DNA of 64,000 nt from positions 620,001 to 684,000 of the forward strand of contig NZ_CP003984.1 in NCBI RefSeq assembly GCF_000738435.1. Direction: 5' to 3'. Positions 55,380 to 64,000 of the stretch are shown here, in pieces. The notes below the pieces were generated by a model. It saw only the letters and a list, made by a program, of their open reading frames with translations. It was not told the origin of the DNA and did no database searches. Positions within the stretch are counted from its first letter, which is position 1, and each line of letters starts with the position of its first letter. The stretch comes from Planktomarina temperata RCA23. Lineage in GTDB: Bacteria; Pseudomonadota; Alphaproteobacteria; Rhodobacterales; Rhodobacteraceae. Position numbers and translations under genes: made by a program.

Positions 55380-56956
55380 GCCTGCTTGAAATCCGCGGTC
55401 TCACGGTTGATTTTCGCCAAGACGGTCGCGAGATGCCCGCGGTGCGCAATGTGTCTTTTCACGTGGGCGCCGGAGAGACTGTCGCTGTGGTGGGCGAATC
55501 TGGGTCGGGCAAATCTGTGACCGCTTTGGCCACTGTTGACCTCTTGCCCGAAAGTGCTGTGGCGCGCGGCTCAGTGCTCTATCAAGGTGAAGAGATGATT
55601 GGCGCGCCAGAGGACCGGCTGCAACGCATTCGGGGCAATGATATCAGCTTTATTTTTCAAGAGCCGATGACCTCTTTAAACCCGCTGCACACCATCGAAA
55701 AACAGTTGGGCGAGAGTCTTTCGGTTCATCAAGGGTTGCGCGGCCAGCCGTTGCAGGACCGCATTGTGGAATTGCTGGGCAAGGTCGGTATCCCTGATCC
55801 GATGATGCGGCTCAAATCCTATCCACATCAGCTGTCGGGGGGGCAAAGGCAGCGGGTGATGATTGCCATGGCTTTGGCCAATGAGCCACAATTGTTGATT
55901 GCCGATGAGCCAACAACCGCTCTTGATGTGACAATAGAGGCGCAAATTTTAGAACTTTTGGCCGATTTACAGCGCAGCGAGGGCCTGAGCCTGTTGTTCA
56001 TCACGCATGACTTGGGCGTCGTGCGAAAAATCGCAGATCGCGTGGTGGTGATGCGCCAGGGGGAAGTGGTGGAAACTGGACCTTGCGCGCAGATTTTTGA
56101 TGCGCCGGGCCATGCCTATACCAAAATGCTGCTCGATGCAGAGACCATAGGCGTGCCTGCGCCGGTGGCTGAAGATGCCCCAGAGCTGCTTTGCACCGAT
56201 CAGCTGCGGGTTTGGTTTCCCATTCAACGCGGGATTTTGCGCCGTACGGTTGGGCATGTGAAGGCGGTCAATGCCGCCAGCCTTTCGGTGCGGGCTGGGG
56301 AGACCTTGGGGGTGGTGGGAGAATCCGGCTCTGGGAAAACCTCGCTTGCTCTTGCGGTTATGCGGCTCATCGCGTCAAAAAATAAAATTTCCTTTTTGGG
56401 TCAGGATATCGATGCCCTCAACCGGCGGCAAATGCGCCCATTGCGCAGTGATATGCAGATCGTATTTCAAGATCCGTTTGGCAGCCTGAGCCCGCGCATG
56501 TCGGTGATGGAGATTATCTCCGAGGGTCTTGAGATCCACAGCCGTGGCAATCGCAGTCACCATCGCGAGGCAGTGGCTTCGATGCTGCGCGAGGTGGGGC
56601 TGGATCCGGACACGATGGACCGTTATCCCCATGAATTTTCTGGCGGGCAGCGTCAGCGTATCGCTATTGCTCGGGCTATGATTTTAAACCCAAAATTCGT
56701 CGTGCTTGATGAGCCGACCTCGGCGCTTGATCGCACGGTCCAAGTGCAAATTGTCAATCTATTGCGTGATTTGCAGCAAAAATACCAGCTTGGATTTCTC
56801 TTCATCAGCCATGATTTGAAGGTTGTGCGTGCTTTGTCGCATCGCGTGTTGGTCATGAAAGACGGCGATATTGTCGAGCATGGCATGGCGCAGGACATTT
56901 TTGAGAACCCGAAGCACCCCTATACCCAAACGCTCTTGGCGGCGGCCCTGGGTTAA
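55376..56956 (+). CDS. yejF: Fused dual ABC ATPase, YejF-like
   Basis: A 526-residue protein with two nucleotide-binding domains in tandem, as in YejF. Walker A motifs occur near residues 37-44 (GESGSGKS) and 316-324 (GESGSGKTS), and signatures LSGGQRQR near 155 and FSGGQRQR near 422. It powers the peptide importer. Its TAA stop overlaps the convergent FAA hydrolase stop as TTAA. Confidence 0.95.
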   Translation: MSLLEIRGLTVDFRQDGREMPAVRNVSFHVGAGETVAVVGESGSGKSVTALATVDLLPESAVARGSVLYQGEEMIGAPEDRLQRIRGNDISFIFQEPMTSLNPLHTIEKQLGESLSVHQGLRGQPLQDRIVELLGKVGIPDPMMRLKSYPHQLSGGQRQRVMIAMALANEPQLLIADEPTTALDVTIEAQILELLADLQRSEGLSLLFITHDLGVVRKIADRVVVMRQGEVVETGPCAQIFDAPGHAYTKMLLDAETIGVPAPVAEDAPELLCTDQLRVWFPIQRGILRRTVGHVKAVNAASLSVRAGETLGVVGESGSGKTSLALAVMRLIASKNKISFLGQDIDALNRRQMRPLRSDMQIVFQDPFGSLSPRMSVMEIISEGLEIHSRGNRSHHREAVASMLREVGLDPDTMDRYPHEFSGGQRQRIAIARAMILNPKFVVLDEPTSALDRTVQVQIVNLLRDLQQKYQLGFLFISHDLKVVRALSHRVLVMKDGDIVEHGMAQDIFENPKHPYTQTLLAAALG

Positions 56957-57633
56957 ACTGTGTAGCGAAACTCTGCGTCGGGCAATCCATCAATTTCAAC
57001 GCGGCAGCTCTGACCCCGTGCCACTGGCCCAACCCCAGCCGGCGTGCCTGTCATAATCAAATCGCCCGGGGCGAGGGTCACATGGGTTGATAGGGCCGCG
57101 ATGACATCTGCGATGGGCCAGGTCATGTCCCCAATTTTTGCATTCTGGCGCAGCTGCCCATCCACGTGGCAGCGGATCGCAGCTTCAGGGGCGATGCTTT
57201 GCCCGGGGACAATCGGGCCAATCACGGCGCTCTCGTCAAATGCTTTGGACATATCCCAAGGGCGGCGCTGAGATTTTGCGACGGCTTGTAAATCACGGCG
57301 GGTTAAATCATTGCCGCAGGCAAAGCCGAAAATATGGGATTCAGCGTCCTTGGCGGCGATATCCCGCCCGCCGGTGCCGATCGCGACCACCAATTCCGCC
57401 TCATGATGCAGGTCTTGCGTCAAGCTCGGGTAGGCCAAAGCGGCGCCGCTGGGCACCATGGCATCCGCGGGTTTGGTGAAAAAGAACGGTGGATCGCGTT
57501 CATCATTGCCAAATTCCCGAGCATGTTCGGCGTAATTTCGCCCGACGCAGAAAATGCGCCGCACAGCAAAGCGCTCGGTGCGGCCTGAGATTTCGACGCT
57601 GGGCGCCGGGATGCGAAAAATAAAATCTGTCAT
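56953..57633 (-). CDS. Fumarylacetoacetate hydrolase family protein
   Basis: A 226-residue FAH-fold enzyme, similar to maleylpyruvate hydrolases and acylpyruvases. The start at 57633 gives MTDFIFRIPAPSVEISGRTERF. The metal-binding core is HHEAELVVAIG near residues 73-83 and FGFACGNDLTRRDLQ near 103-117. It may act in aromatic or acylpyruvate breakdown; the substrate is not shown by context. Confidence 0.9.
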   Translation of the reverse strand: MTDFIFRIPAPSVEISGRTERFAVRRIFCVGRNYAEHAREFGNDERDPPFFFTKPADAMVPSGAALAYPSLTQDLHHEAELVVAIGTGGRDIAAKDAESHIFGFACGNDLTRRDLQAVAKSQRRPWDMSKAFDESAVIGPIVPGQSIAPEAAIRCHVDGQLRQNAKIGDMTWPIADVIAALSTHVTLAPGDLIMTGTPAGVGPVARGQSCRVEIDGLPDAEFRYTV

Positions 57634-57701
57634 GCGCCATGGATGCGGCAAATTCGGGATAAGAGCAAGCCGCTCTATGCGGGCGGGCGGGGGGCTGCGC
57701 T

Positions 57702-59120
57702 TTAGCTTGGGTCCACCAAGACGCAGGAAATTTCCTGCGCATGGAGTCTGCGGCAGGCGAGGTCTGCGCTGTGTTGCGTCAAGCCGGTGAACAGGGCCTC
57801 ATAGCCGCTGGCGCGGGCTTTGACTTTGCGTTCGGCGCCGTCCAGCGTGGTCATCTCTGCCAAGGCCATGCGGAGTAGAACCCGTTCTGCCTCATAGCGG
57901 GAGCTGAATTTTCCGATATTGATGCCCCAATTGCGGCTGCCGGAGGAGTCGCGGCGCGCTACGGTTTCGGTTTCTTGCTCGGCCACGGGCGCGGCCACAA
58001 AAGAGAATTGTGGCGGCCGGGCGCGCGGCGCGGTTGTGGACATTTCCGGGTCATAGGTCGAGGCCGAGACCTGCACGGCCACGGCGCCGGATGTCGCTGA
58101 TTGAACGGCTGTTAGGATGTCATCGGGTTGCACCTGCACATCGGGCAGTGCTGCCAAAAGTGGCTCCTCGGGAGCGCTGGCCTCGCCAAAGGGTCGCATT
58201 TTGGGCCGGAGCGAGCGTTTGACGGCAGTCACCAGACGCAGAGTTTTCCCGCCATTCTCGTTTTCGTTTTGATCATAGGGCGGCAGGCTGGGGCGCTGAA
58301 GTTTGGCGGTTGAGGGCGCGCGGTCAAAGCCCATATCTAAAAGTTGCGCGACACGTTTGTTGCGCGCCGCTGTGGATGATCCGCCGAACATTGTGGCGAC
58401 AATGCGCTCCCCGCCGCGCTCGGCGGAGGCGACCAAATTGAAGCCAGCGGCCCGTGTGTAACCCGTCTTGATCCCGTCGGCCCCCTTATAGGCTGCGAGA
58501 AAGCGCCGGTTGGTATTATTCACTTTGCGAATCTTGGCATCGGCACTGCGCCGCGAAAATAGGTTATAATATTGCGGGTAGTCATAAATCATATGACGGC
58601 CCAAAATGGTCATATCGCGCGCGGTCGACAGATGGCCGGAGCGTGTGAGACCATGGGCGTTTTTAAACGTTGTGCGGGACATGCCCATGGCGCGGGCTGT
58701 GCGGGTCATGCGTTTGGCAAATGCGGCCTCTGAGCCTGAAATGGCCTCACCAATTGCGGTGGCCGCGTCATTGGCCGATTTGATGGCCGCAGCGCGAATG
58801 AGATAGCGCAGTTTGATTTTCTGGCCGCGTTTGAGCCAGAGTTTTGACGGGGGCTCGGCCGCGGCATTGCGCGACACGGTGACGTAGCTGTCCAAGGAGA
58901 TTTCGTTTTTCTCAATCGCCTGAAACGCGACATAGAGCGTCATCATTTTGGTTAGGGACGCCGGATGCAGACGGGTATCTGCGTTGCGGGAATGATAGAT
59001 TTTGCCATTTCGCGCATCCATAACCACCGCTGCATAGGGCGCGGCCTGCACCGCCACGGGCGGAAGTAGGGTCACCGCAAGAAAAGTTGCGATGAAATAG
59101 GGAATGAGCCGGTGTTTCAC
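57702..59120 (-). CDS. D-alanyl-D-alanine carboxypeptidase (S11) with C-terminal SPOR domain
   Basis: A 472-residue exported penicillin-binding protein that trims pentapeptides. The signal peptide (MKHRLIPYFIATFLAVTLLP) is followed by SxxK at S55-LTK58, SxN at S115-AN and KTG at 218-220. The last ~75 residues (WGINIGKFSSRYEAERVLLRMAL) form a SPOR domain that binds denuded septal glycan, so it may be recruited to the division site. The intervening ~100 residues are low-complexity. Confidence 0.92.
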   Translation of the reverse strand: MKHRLIPYFIATFLAVTLLPPVAVQAAPYAAVVMDARNGKIYHSRNADTRLHPASLTKMMTLYVAFQAIEKNEISLDSYVTVSRNAAAEPPSKLWLKRGQKIKLRYLIRAAAIKSANDAATAIGEAISGSEAAFAKRMTRTARAMGMSRTTFKNAHGLTRSGHLSTARDMTILGRHMIYDYPQYYNLFSRRSADAKIRKVNNTNRRFLAAYKGADGIKTGYTRAAGFNLVASAERGGERIVATMFGGSSTAARNKRVAQLLDMGFDRAPSTAKLQRPSLPPYDQNENENGGKTLRLVTAVKRSLRPKMRPFGEASAPEEPLLAALPDVQVQPDDILTAVQSATSGAVAVQVSASTYDPEMSTTAPRARPPQFSFVAAPVAEQETETVARRDSSGSRNWGINIGKFSSRYEAERVLLRMALAEMTTLDGAERKVKARASGYEALFTGLTQHSADLACRRLHAQEISCVLVDPS

Positions 59121-59310
59121 GCCTGCTGCCTCGCTCTTTATATGTGCCGGGATTTTTCCCGTGCTTTGCTCAGGAGAAGTCTAGCACAAACGAATCAGTG
59201 AAAAAATAGCTAAAATAAGGCTATTTTAAGGACTGAAGATCGCTCATTTGCGCAAATTTAGAATTTCCCCACTAAATCTTGTATGCTGCGCGAGTTTTGC
59301 CTTGAAATAG

Positions 59311-60015
59311 TCACATTTCCATCAAAAGCGCGCTGACCTTATTAAACGAGGAAGCTTTAAAAAACCTTGGGCCTTCGGGCGGCGCATCTGCTTTTTCCAT
59401 CTCCCATTCATAGCGTCCCGGAATATGAATCGCCGCCGCTCCGGCTGCGAGCGCGGGTAGAATGTCAGATTTTATGGAATTGCCAACCATAGCCGTCGCA
59501 GCCAGCTGCGCCCCGAAAATTCTTTGATAAGTCGTGATATGTTTTTCACTGACGATATGGACGTCCTCAAATAGGTCTCCCAAACCTGATTGCGCCAATT
59601 TTTGTTCCTGATGCAAAAGATCGCCCTTGGTCACGAGCACCAGCGCATACTCTTGGGCCAGCCGTGGCAGGCATTCGGCAACGCCAGGTAACAGATGAAT
59701 GGGATGGTTCAACATGTCTCGTCCCATCGTCAGTATGTCGTGGATCACATGGGCAGGGACCTGGCCCTTGGACACGTCAATTGCTGTTTCGACCATGGAC
59801 AGCATAAACCCCTTTATCCCATAGCCATATCGTCCCAAGTTGCGTCGCTCGGCGGCCAATAGCTCTGCGTGCAGAGGGTCGGGGGGCATATATGCGCTGA
59901 GCATATCGGCAAAGCGGTCCTGGGTGAGGCGAAAGAATTCCTCATTCTGCCAAAGCGTGTCGTCGGCATCGAGGCCCAAAATTTTGATACTGCTCGGCAA
60001 GCTGGCCCTTTCCAT
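59311..60015 (-). CDS. HAD-superfamily phosphatase
   Basis: A 234-residue hydrolase with motif I LDADDTLW (nucleophile D16, D18), motif II VTKGD near residues 127-131 and motif III/IV VGNSIKSDI near 176-184. It resembles YjjG-type phosphatases. Substrate unknown. It stands alone on the minus strand, divergent from clpS. Confidence 0.88.
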   Translation of the reverse strand: MERASLPSSIKILGLDADDTLWQNEEFFRLTQDRFADMLSAYMPPDPLHAELLAAERRNLGRYGYGIKGFMLSMVETAIDVSKGQVPAHVIHDILTMGRDMLNHPIHLLPGVAECLPRLAQEYALVLVTKGDLLHQEQKLAQSGLGDLFEDVHIVSEKHITTYQRIFGAQLAATAMVGNSIKSDILPALAAGAAAIHIPGRYEWEMEKADAPPEGPRFFKASSFNKVSALLMEM

Positions 60016-60084
60016 TAACTGCTATAGTTTTATATAGAGGGTCAGACAGCGATTTTGCAAATCGGCCATAAGAGGGTAAATATT

Positions 60085-60423
60085 GTGACGGCGCATTGGA
60101 CCATGGCAGCAGATACTCCCGAAGATGAGGGCGATTTCGGCGTGGCCTTGGACAGCCGTCCAAAAACCAAACGCCCGCCGCTTTACAAGGTGCTCATCCT
60201 AAATGATGATTACACGCCCATGGAATTTGTGATTATGGTTCTGGAGCGTTTTTTTGGTCTGACTCACCAAGAAAGTTTTGAACTGATGCTTACAGTGCAT
60301 AAAAAAGGCCTGGCAGTGGTTGGGGTTTATAGCCGTGAGATCGCAGAAACCAAAGTGGCGCAGGTCCTGGATATGGCGCAGCGCCATGAACATCCGCTGC
60401 AATGCACCATGGAAAAAGAATAA
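60085..60423 (+). CDS. clpS: ATP-dependent Clp protease adaptor ClpS
   Basis: Delivers N-end-rule substrates to ClpAP. I chose the GTG at 60085 because AGAGGG sits eight bases upstream, giving 112 residues. ATG 60103 and an ATG at 60055 are also in frame. The core [24 protein letters not shown] is typical, and [20 protein letters not shown] carries the substrate-binding region. It is followed after three bases by a methyltransferase gene. Confidence 0.93.
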   Translation: MTAHWTMAADTPEDEGDFGVALDSRPKTKRPPLYKVLILNDDYTPMEFVIMVLERFFGLTHQESFELMLTVHKKGLAVVGVYSREIAETKVAQVLDMAQRHEHPLQCTMEKE

Positions 60424-60426
60424 CCC

Positions 60427-61377
60427 GTGGCGCGCCTCTCCCTTGCGTTTGACACCGGGCTCGCGCGCAGCGATGGGCCGGTGGCCCTGCTGCACCCGCC
60501 GGTTGGTTTCGATGTGGCGGGACTTTCAGCCCCTTTAATCATTCAGCCACATGTTGCGCTCAATGCCGCTTGGCACAATCAAGGTTTTTCCTGTGATGTC
60601 GCCCTCCCAGCGCGGCGCTTTGCGCTTGCGGTGGTCTGTTGCACGCGCTCGAAGCAACAGACTGCAGATCTTATCGCACAGGCCGCCGCTTGCGCTGATA
60701 TTGTGGTGGTGGATGGGCAAAAAACCGATGGCATAGACAGCCACTATAAGACGCTCCGTAAGTTGGCCGCCGTTCAAGGCACGATCACCAAGGCCCATGG
60801 GCGCCTGTTTTGGTTTGCCGGTACGCAATTGCCCAGCCTGCGTGCGGTGGATCAAAATTTTGGCGAATTCGTCACGCAATCGGGGGTGTTTTCCGCCGGG
60901 GCCGTGGATCCTGCATCTGCTTTGCTGGGGGAGGCTTTGCCAGAGCATTTGGCAGGCGATGTGCTGGATTTGGGCGCGGGGTGGGGCTATTTGTCGGCGC
61001 AGATTGTAAAGCGCAATGCGGTCACGCGGCTTGATTTGGTTGAAGCCGATCACTTTGCTTTGGACTGCGCCAAACGCAATGTCAGCGATCCGCGGGCTGC
61101 GTTTCATTGGGCTGACGCGCGCGATTGGAAGGGCGCTTATGATGCGGTCGTGATGAACCCGCCATTCCACTCCGGGCGAGAGGGCGATCCCGATTTGGGT
61201 CGCGCATTTATCACCGCCGCCCGGCGTTGTTTACGGCCAAAGGGTACGGTTTACATGGTGGCCAATCGCCATCTGCCGTATGAAACGACGCTAGAACAGT
61301 GTTTTGCAAAGGTGTTGGAGATTCCGGGCAACGGTCGATTTAAGCTGTTCCAGGCATCTCGCCCAAAGCGGAAATAA
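60427..61377 (+). CDS. Class I SAM methyltransferase, RsmC-like
   Basis: A 316-residue enzyme resembling 16S rRNA m2G1207 methyltransferases. The catalytic domain starts near residue 150, with DLGAGWGYLSAQIV near 179-192 and the catalytic NPPFH near 241-245. An N-terminal domain of similar size matches the RsmC duplication. The start is GTG, just after the clpS stop, so it is in the same operon. The exact rRNA target is inferred. Confidence 0.87.
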   Translation: MARLSLAFDTGLARSDGPVALLHPPVGFDVAGLSAPLIIQPHVALNAAWHNQGFSCDVALPARRFALAVVCCTRSKQQTADLIAQAAACADIVVVDGQKTDGIDSHYKTLRKLAAVQGTITKAHGRLFWFAGTQLPSLRAVDQNFGEFVTQSGVFSAGAVDPASALLGEALPEHLAGDVLDLGAGWGYLSAQIVKRNAVTRLDLVEADHFALDCAKRNVSDPRAAFHWADARDWKGAYDAVVMNPPFHSGREGDPDLGRAFITAARRCLRPKGTVYMVANRHLPYETTLEQCFAKVLEIPGNGRFKLFQASRPKRK

Positions 61378-61416
61378 CCGCTAGACTGCGTAAGATTCGC
61401 AACCTCTGGAGAGCCC

Positions 61417-62220
61417 ATGTCTTTTTCAGTCACCGGTAAAACGGCCATTGTCACAGGCGCTGCCAATGGTGTGGGCTTGGCCATTGCCCGGCATTTGGCC
61501 GATGCGGGCGCCAATGTCATGTTTGCCGATAAGGATGAGGCACGGTTGCGCGCTGAAGTGGGCGATATGGCGGATGAGGCCAGCAATATCCGCTATTTTT
61601 CTGGAGATCTGCGGGAAAAATTGACCATTGCCAATTTGCTTTCGGCCACTTTGGATGCTTTTGATCAAGTCGATATTCTGGTCAACGGCGCACGGCAGAT
61701 CTTGCGCACCTCTCCTCTGGAACAAGAGGATGAAAGTATAGAGATCATGTTGGACCAAAATCTTATGGCGGGATTTAAACTCTCGCAATTGGTGGCCCGG
61801 CGGATGATCAAACAGGGCAAGGACAGCGATCGTCCCTGTGTGGGCACAATCATTAACCTTTCGTCCATCGCGGCTCAAAGAACGCAATCGGACCTGATGG
61901 GATTTTCAGTCAGCTGTGCGGCGCTCGATCAAATGACCCGATGTTTGGCGGTCAGCCTTGCGCCCGATCGCGTGCGGGTCAATGCGGTGGCTTTTGGCTC
62001 TGTCATGTCCGCATCTTTGCAAGATCATCTCCGCGAACACCCAGATCACCGTGACGCGATTTTGGCGGCGACGCCACAAGGGCGCATTGCGGGTCCGACA
62101 GAGGTTGCGGAAGCTGTGCAATTTTTAGCCTCAGACAGTTCGTCCTTTGTCACAGGCGAAATATTAACCGTAGATGGCGGCCGCAGCCTGGTTGACGCGG
62201 TGAGCACATCGCTGCATTGA
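61417..62220 (+). CDS. SDR-family protein lacking canonical catalytic residues
   Basis: A 267-residue Rossmann-fold protein. The cofactor motif TGAANGVG at 13-20 is intact. The usual NNAG is N90-GARQ and the catalytic YxxxK is F163-SVS-C167, so the tyrosine and lysine are replaced by phenylalanine and cysteine. The LSS serine at 149-150 remains. It therefore should not act as a classical dehydrogenase but might bind NAD(P) or a partner. It lies just before hemF with an overlapping spacing. Confidence 0.88.
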   Translation: MSFSVTGKTAIVTGAANGVGLAIARHLADAGANVMFADKDEARLRAEVGDMADEASNIRYFSGDLREKLTIANLLSATLDAFDQVDILVNGARQILRTSPLEQEDESIEIMLDQNLMAGFKLSQLVARRMIKQGKDSDRPCVGTIINLSSIAAQRTQSDLMGFSVSCAALDQMTRCLAVSLAPDRVRVNAVAFGSVMSASLQDHLREHPDHRDAILAATPQGRIAGPTEVAEAVQFLASDSSSFVTGEILTVDGGRSLVDAVSTSLH

Positions 62221-62228
62221 AGAGAGCC

Positions 62229-63110
62229 ATGACAGAGACATTTGATTCCGAAAAAGCCGCTGCAAGCGCATGGTTCCGCCAATTGCGTGACGATATTGTT
62301 TCGCGTTTTGAAGCGATAGAAGCGCAGCATGAGATAGATGCGCCCTGCGGTACATTCACCGTCACCCCGACGCAGCGCACGGCTGAAGATGGCTCGGATG
62401 CTGGTGGCGGGTTGATGAGTGTGATGCGCGGTGGCCGGGTGTTTGAGAAAGTTGGGGTCAATGTCTCGACAGTTTTCGGTACATTGGGCGCGCGGGCGCA
62501 GGAGGCAATGGCGGCGCGCAAAGGGATCCCCGGCATGCGCGATGATCCAAGATTTTGGGCGGCGGGCATTTCGCTTGTGGCGCATATGCAAAATCCGCAT
62601 TGCCCAGCAGTGCACATGAATACCCGGATGTTTTGGACGCCGCATGCCTGGTGGTTTGGCGGTGGGTCTGATCTTAATCCGTGCATTGAATATGCGGAAG
62701 ATACAGCGCAGTTTCATGGGGTTTTAAATTCCTATTGCGCGCCGCATGGGGCAGATATCTATCCGCGCTACAAGGCTTGGGCGGACGAATATTTCTATAT
62801 TCCCCACCGCAAGCGCGCGCGCGGTGTAGGCGGCATTTTCTATGATGATCACTGCACCGGCGATTGGGAGAAAGACTTTGCGCTTACCCAAGATGTCGGG
62901 CGGGCATTTTTGCCGGCCTATGCGCCACTGGTCGAAGCGCGGCTTAATCAGCCATGGGGCGAGGCGGAACGCGACGCTCAACTGATTCATCGTGGGTTAT
63001 ACGCCGAATATAACCTGCTTTATGACCGCGGCACGAAATTTGGTCTCGAAACTGGCCATGATCCAGATGCCGTCTTAATGAGCTTGCCGCCTTTGGCCAA
63101 ATGGACCTAA
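62229..63110 (+). CDS. hemF: Oxygen-dependent coproporphyrinogen III oxidase
   Basis: Converts coproporphyrinogen III to protoporphyrinogen IX with O2, for heme and possibly bacteriochlorophyll. From ATG 62229 it has 293 residues and contains GVNVSTVFG, HMNTRMFWTPHAWWFGGGSD and KRARGVGGIFYDDHC. A TTG at 62217 could add four residues. It follows the SDR gene within about nine bases. Confidence 0.96.
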   Translation: MTETFDSEKAAASAWFRQLRDDIVSRFEAIEAQHEIDAPCGTFTVTPTQRTAEDGSDAGGGLMSVMRGGRVFEKVGVNVSTVFGTLGARAQEAMAARKGIPGMRDDPRFWAAGISLVAHMQNPHCPAVHMNTRMFWTPHAWWFGGGSDLNPCIEYAEDTAQFHGVLNSYCAPHGADIYPRYKAWADEYFYIPHRKRARGVGGIFYDDHCTGDWEKDFALTQDVGRAFLPAYAPLVEARLNQPWGEAERDAQLIHRGLYAEYNLLYDRGTKFGLETGHDPDAVLMSLPPLAKWT

Positions 63111-63514
63111 CAGTCTCGGGCCGCCTGATCGTTGGTATGATTGGGTTATCTTGACTGATATCGGTAGTCCTTTGTTAAGAAAACCCGCGCTGCATCTGCA
63201 AAAGCAGGTGCACAGCGCCCTCACAAAATTAATCTGATATTACGTTTATTTTAATTAACATTAACGTAACAGATAATTTAGATATGGCGGGTGCGGCGCC
63301 ATGAAGTCTTATAAGACTATATTTTTAAATCATTTTTTTGACATAATTCTGAACTATCAGGGACGCATCACCCAACCGCACACATCTTTTGTAAAAACTC
63401 CATTAAATTCAATCGAAGCTCTCTCCACGCATTAACAGAACTTTAGGTTTTACCGACTTCATCTGGCGCAACGGAAATTTAAGACAGCTTACTGGAATAT
63501 GATTGGATTGTTCG
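63111..63514. other. AT-rich intergenic region with inverted repeats
   Basis: About 400 bases without a gene. It contains a GC hairpin of GCGCTG/CAGCGC with CTGC-AAAA-GCAG inside (around 63188-63218). An AT-rich imperfect palindrome has TTACGTT (63240-63246) and AACGTAA (63263-63269), possibly an operator or promoter for the downstream membrane gene. No tRNA or ORF seen. Confidence 0.45.
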
Positions 63515-64000
63515 ATGACTAAAAAGACCCTCACATTGGCCATGATATTTGTTTTTGCACATATTGCATTTGTGGCCCCTTTTGTGCCTTCAAAAAATAT
63601 TTTGCCCGCTGGATTTGGGGCTCTATCTATGACCTCAATGGCGCTTGTGCTGGTCCTTGCGGCCCGTTGGCGCATTGTCGACCGGATCTTGGGCGGGCCG
63701 GACAAATCCTATGGATCGCACCGTTGGCTTGGGCTCTTCGCCATCGGTGGGGGGCTGGCGCATTGGGCATTGGCCTCACCCGTCGGGTTGGGTGCTTTGC
63801 CAGCGCTGGCAGGGCGCGGCAGCGATGCAGGGCTGATTGCGATGCTTGGCCTGATTGTTTTGACACTCGCGGCCATGGTGAGGGTGATCCCATATCACAT
63901 CTGGAAAGCGAGCCATATGTTGATGGGGCCTTTGTTCCTCTTGGCGGCTTTTCATACTTTCTTTGTCGCCAGCCCCTTGGCCTTGGGCGCCGCCCCTTGG
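63515..64000 (+). CDS. Ferric-reductase-like heme membrane protein, 3' end cut off by the window
   Basis: The first 162 residues only, open to the window end. It has four or five membrane helices and histidines at positions compatible with a ferric-reductase-type b-heme domain: H69 (GSHRWLG), H83 (LAHWAL), H128/H134 (YHIWKASH) and H147 (FHTFF). This fits ferric-reductase/oxidase-like proteins with a C-terminal FAD/NAD domain that should lie beyond the window. ATG 63515 is the first in-frame start. Confidence 0.75.
   Translation, partial: MTKKTLTLAMIFVFAHIAFVAPFVPSKNILPAGFGALSMTSMALVLVLAARWRIVDRILGGPDKSYGSHRWLGLFAIGGGLAHWALASPVGLGALPALAGRGSDAGLIAMLGLIVLTLAAMVRVIPYHIWKASHMLMGPLFLLAAFHTFFVASPLALGAAPW

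Overview
The window looks like a chromosome segment of a marine alphaproteobacterium of the Rhodobacteraceae (Roseobacter group). The evidence is gene content and order: a phaA-phaB pair, a malyl-CoA lyase of the ethylmalonyl-CoA pathway type, COQ9 divergent from rpsU, TrcR (DUF1013), a TIGR02302 protein beside lysA, the SRP RNA gene ahead of dnaX, and a yejABEF peptide importer. GC content is moderate for the family, so a Planktomarina/RCA-like relative is possible, but I cannot fix the genus. No phage, insertion sequence with transposase, CRISPR array, rRNA or tRNA is visible. This is mostly compact housekeeping DNA with several translationally coupled operons.

Layout: 1-8.4 kb holds the 3' part of moeA, greA, ETF-ubiquinone oxidoreductase, a TPR protein coupled to ispE, a polyprenyl diphosphate synthase (quinone side chain) and a DUF2007/methyltransferase pair. 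8.4-11.4 kb has phaB, phaA and a degenerate EAL protein on the minus strand. 11.5-18.3 kb has tag, a TlpA-like thioredoxin, then argH, a tiny LptM-like lipoprotein, a DUF2834 protein, lysA and the TIGR02302 membrane protein. 18.3-23.3 kb has an MJ0042 zinc-ribbon protein, plsC, VOC and PPOX proteins, accA and malyl-CoA lyase.

23.6-26.5 kb is a three-gene D-amino-acid module: dgcN, dgcA and a D-amino-acid transaminase. 26.6-32.8 kb has a modular OmpA-family protein, a membrane-tethered helix-hairpin-helix protein, DUF1244, N-formylglutamate amidohydrolase, pyk and rpmI-rplT. 32.9-36.8 kb is the least ordinary part: a subtilisin-like autotransporter, a small exported protein that may start at ATT, and an LpxL-like acyltransferase. 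36.9-44.8 kb has pheS, a class I amidotransferase, pheT, an Lrp regulator, rpsU, coq9, a quinone reductase and trcR.

44.8-45.05 kb is a short non-coding patch with terminal inverted repeats and a flanking 9-bp direct repeat, resembling a miniature element. 45.0-50.5 kb carries recR, ybaB, dnaX, the SRP RNA, nudC, an SRPBCC protein and pheA. 50.6-57 kb has a membrane-anchored cytochrome c and yejABEF. 57-64 kb has an FAA hydrolase, a SPOR-tailed D,D-carboxypeptidase, a HAD phosphatase, clpS, an RsmC-like methyltransferase, a catalytically degenerate SDR, hemF and the start of a ferric-reductase-like membrane protein cut by the window end.

Most interesting points: the D-amino-acid module, the SDR and EAL proteins that keep their folds but lose catalytic residues, the four-module OmpA protein, the overlooked 37-residue LptM-like lipoprotein, the possible ATT start, the miniature-element-like repeat, and the apparent absence of ftsEX between the zinc-ribbon gene and plsC.
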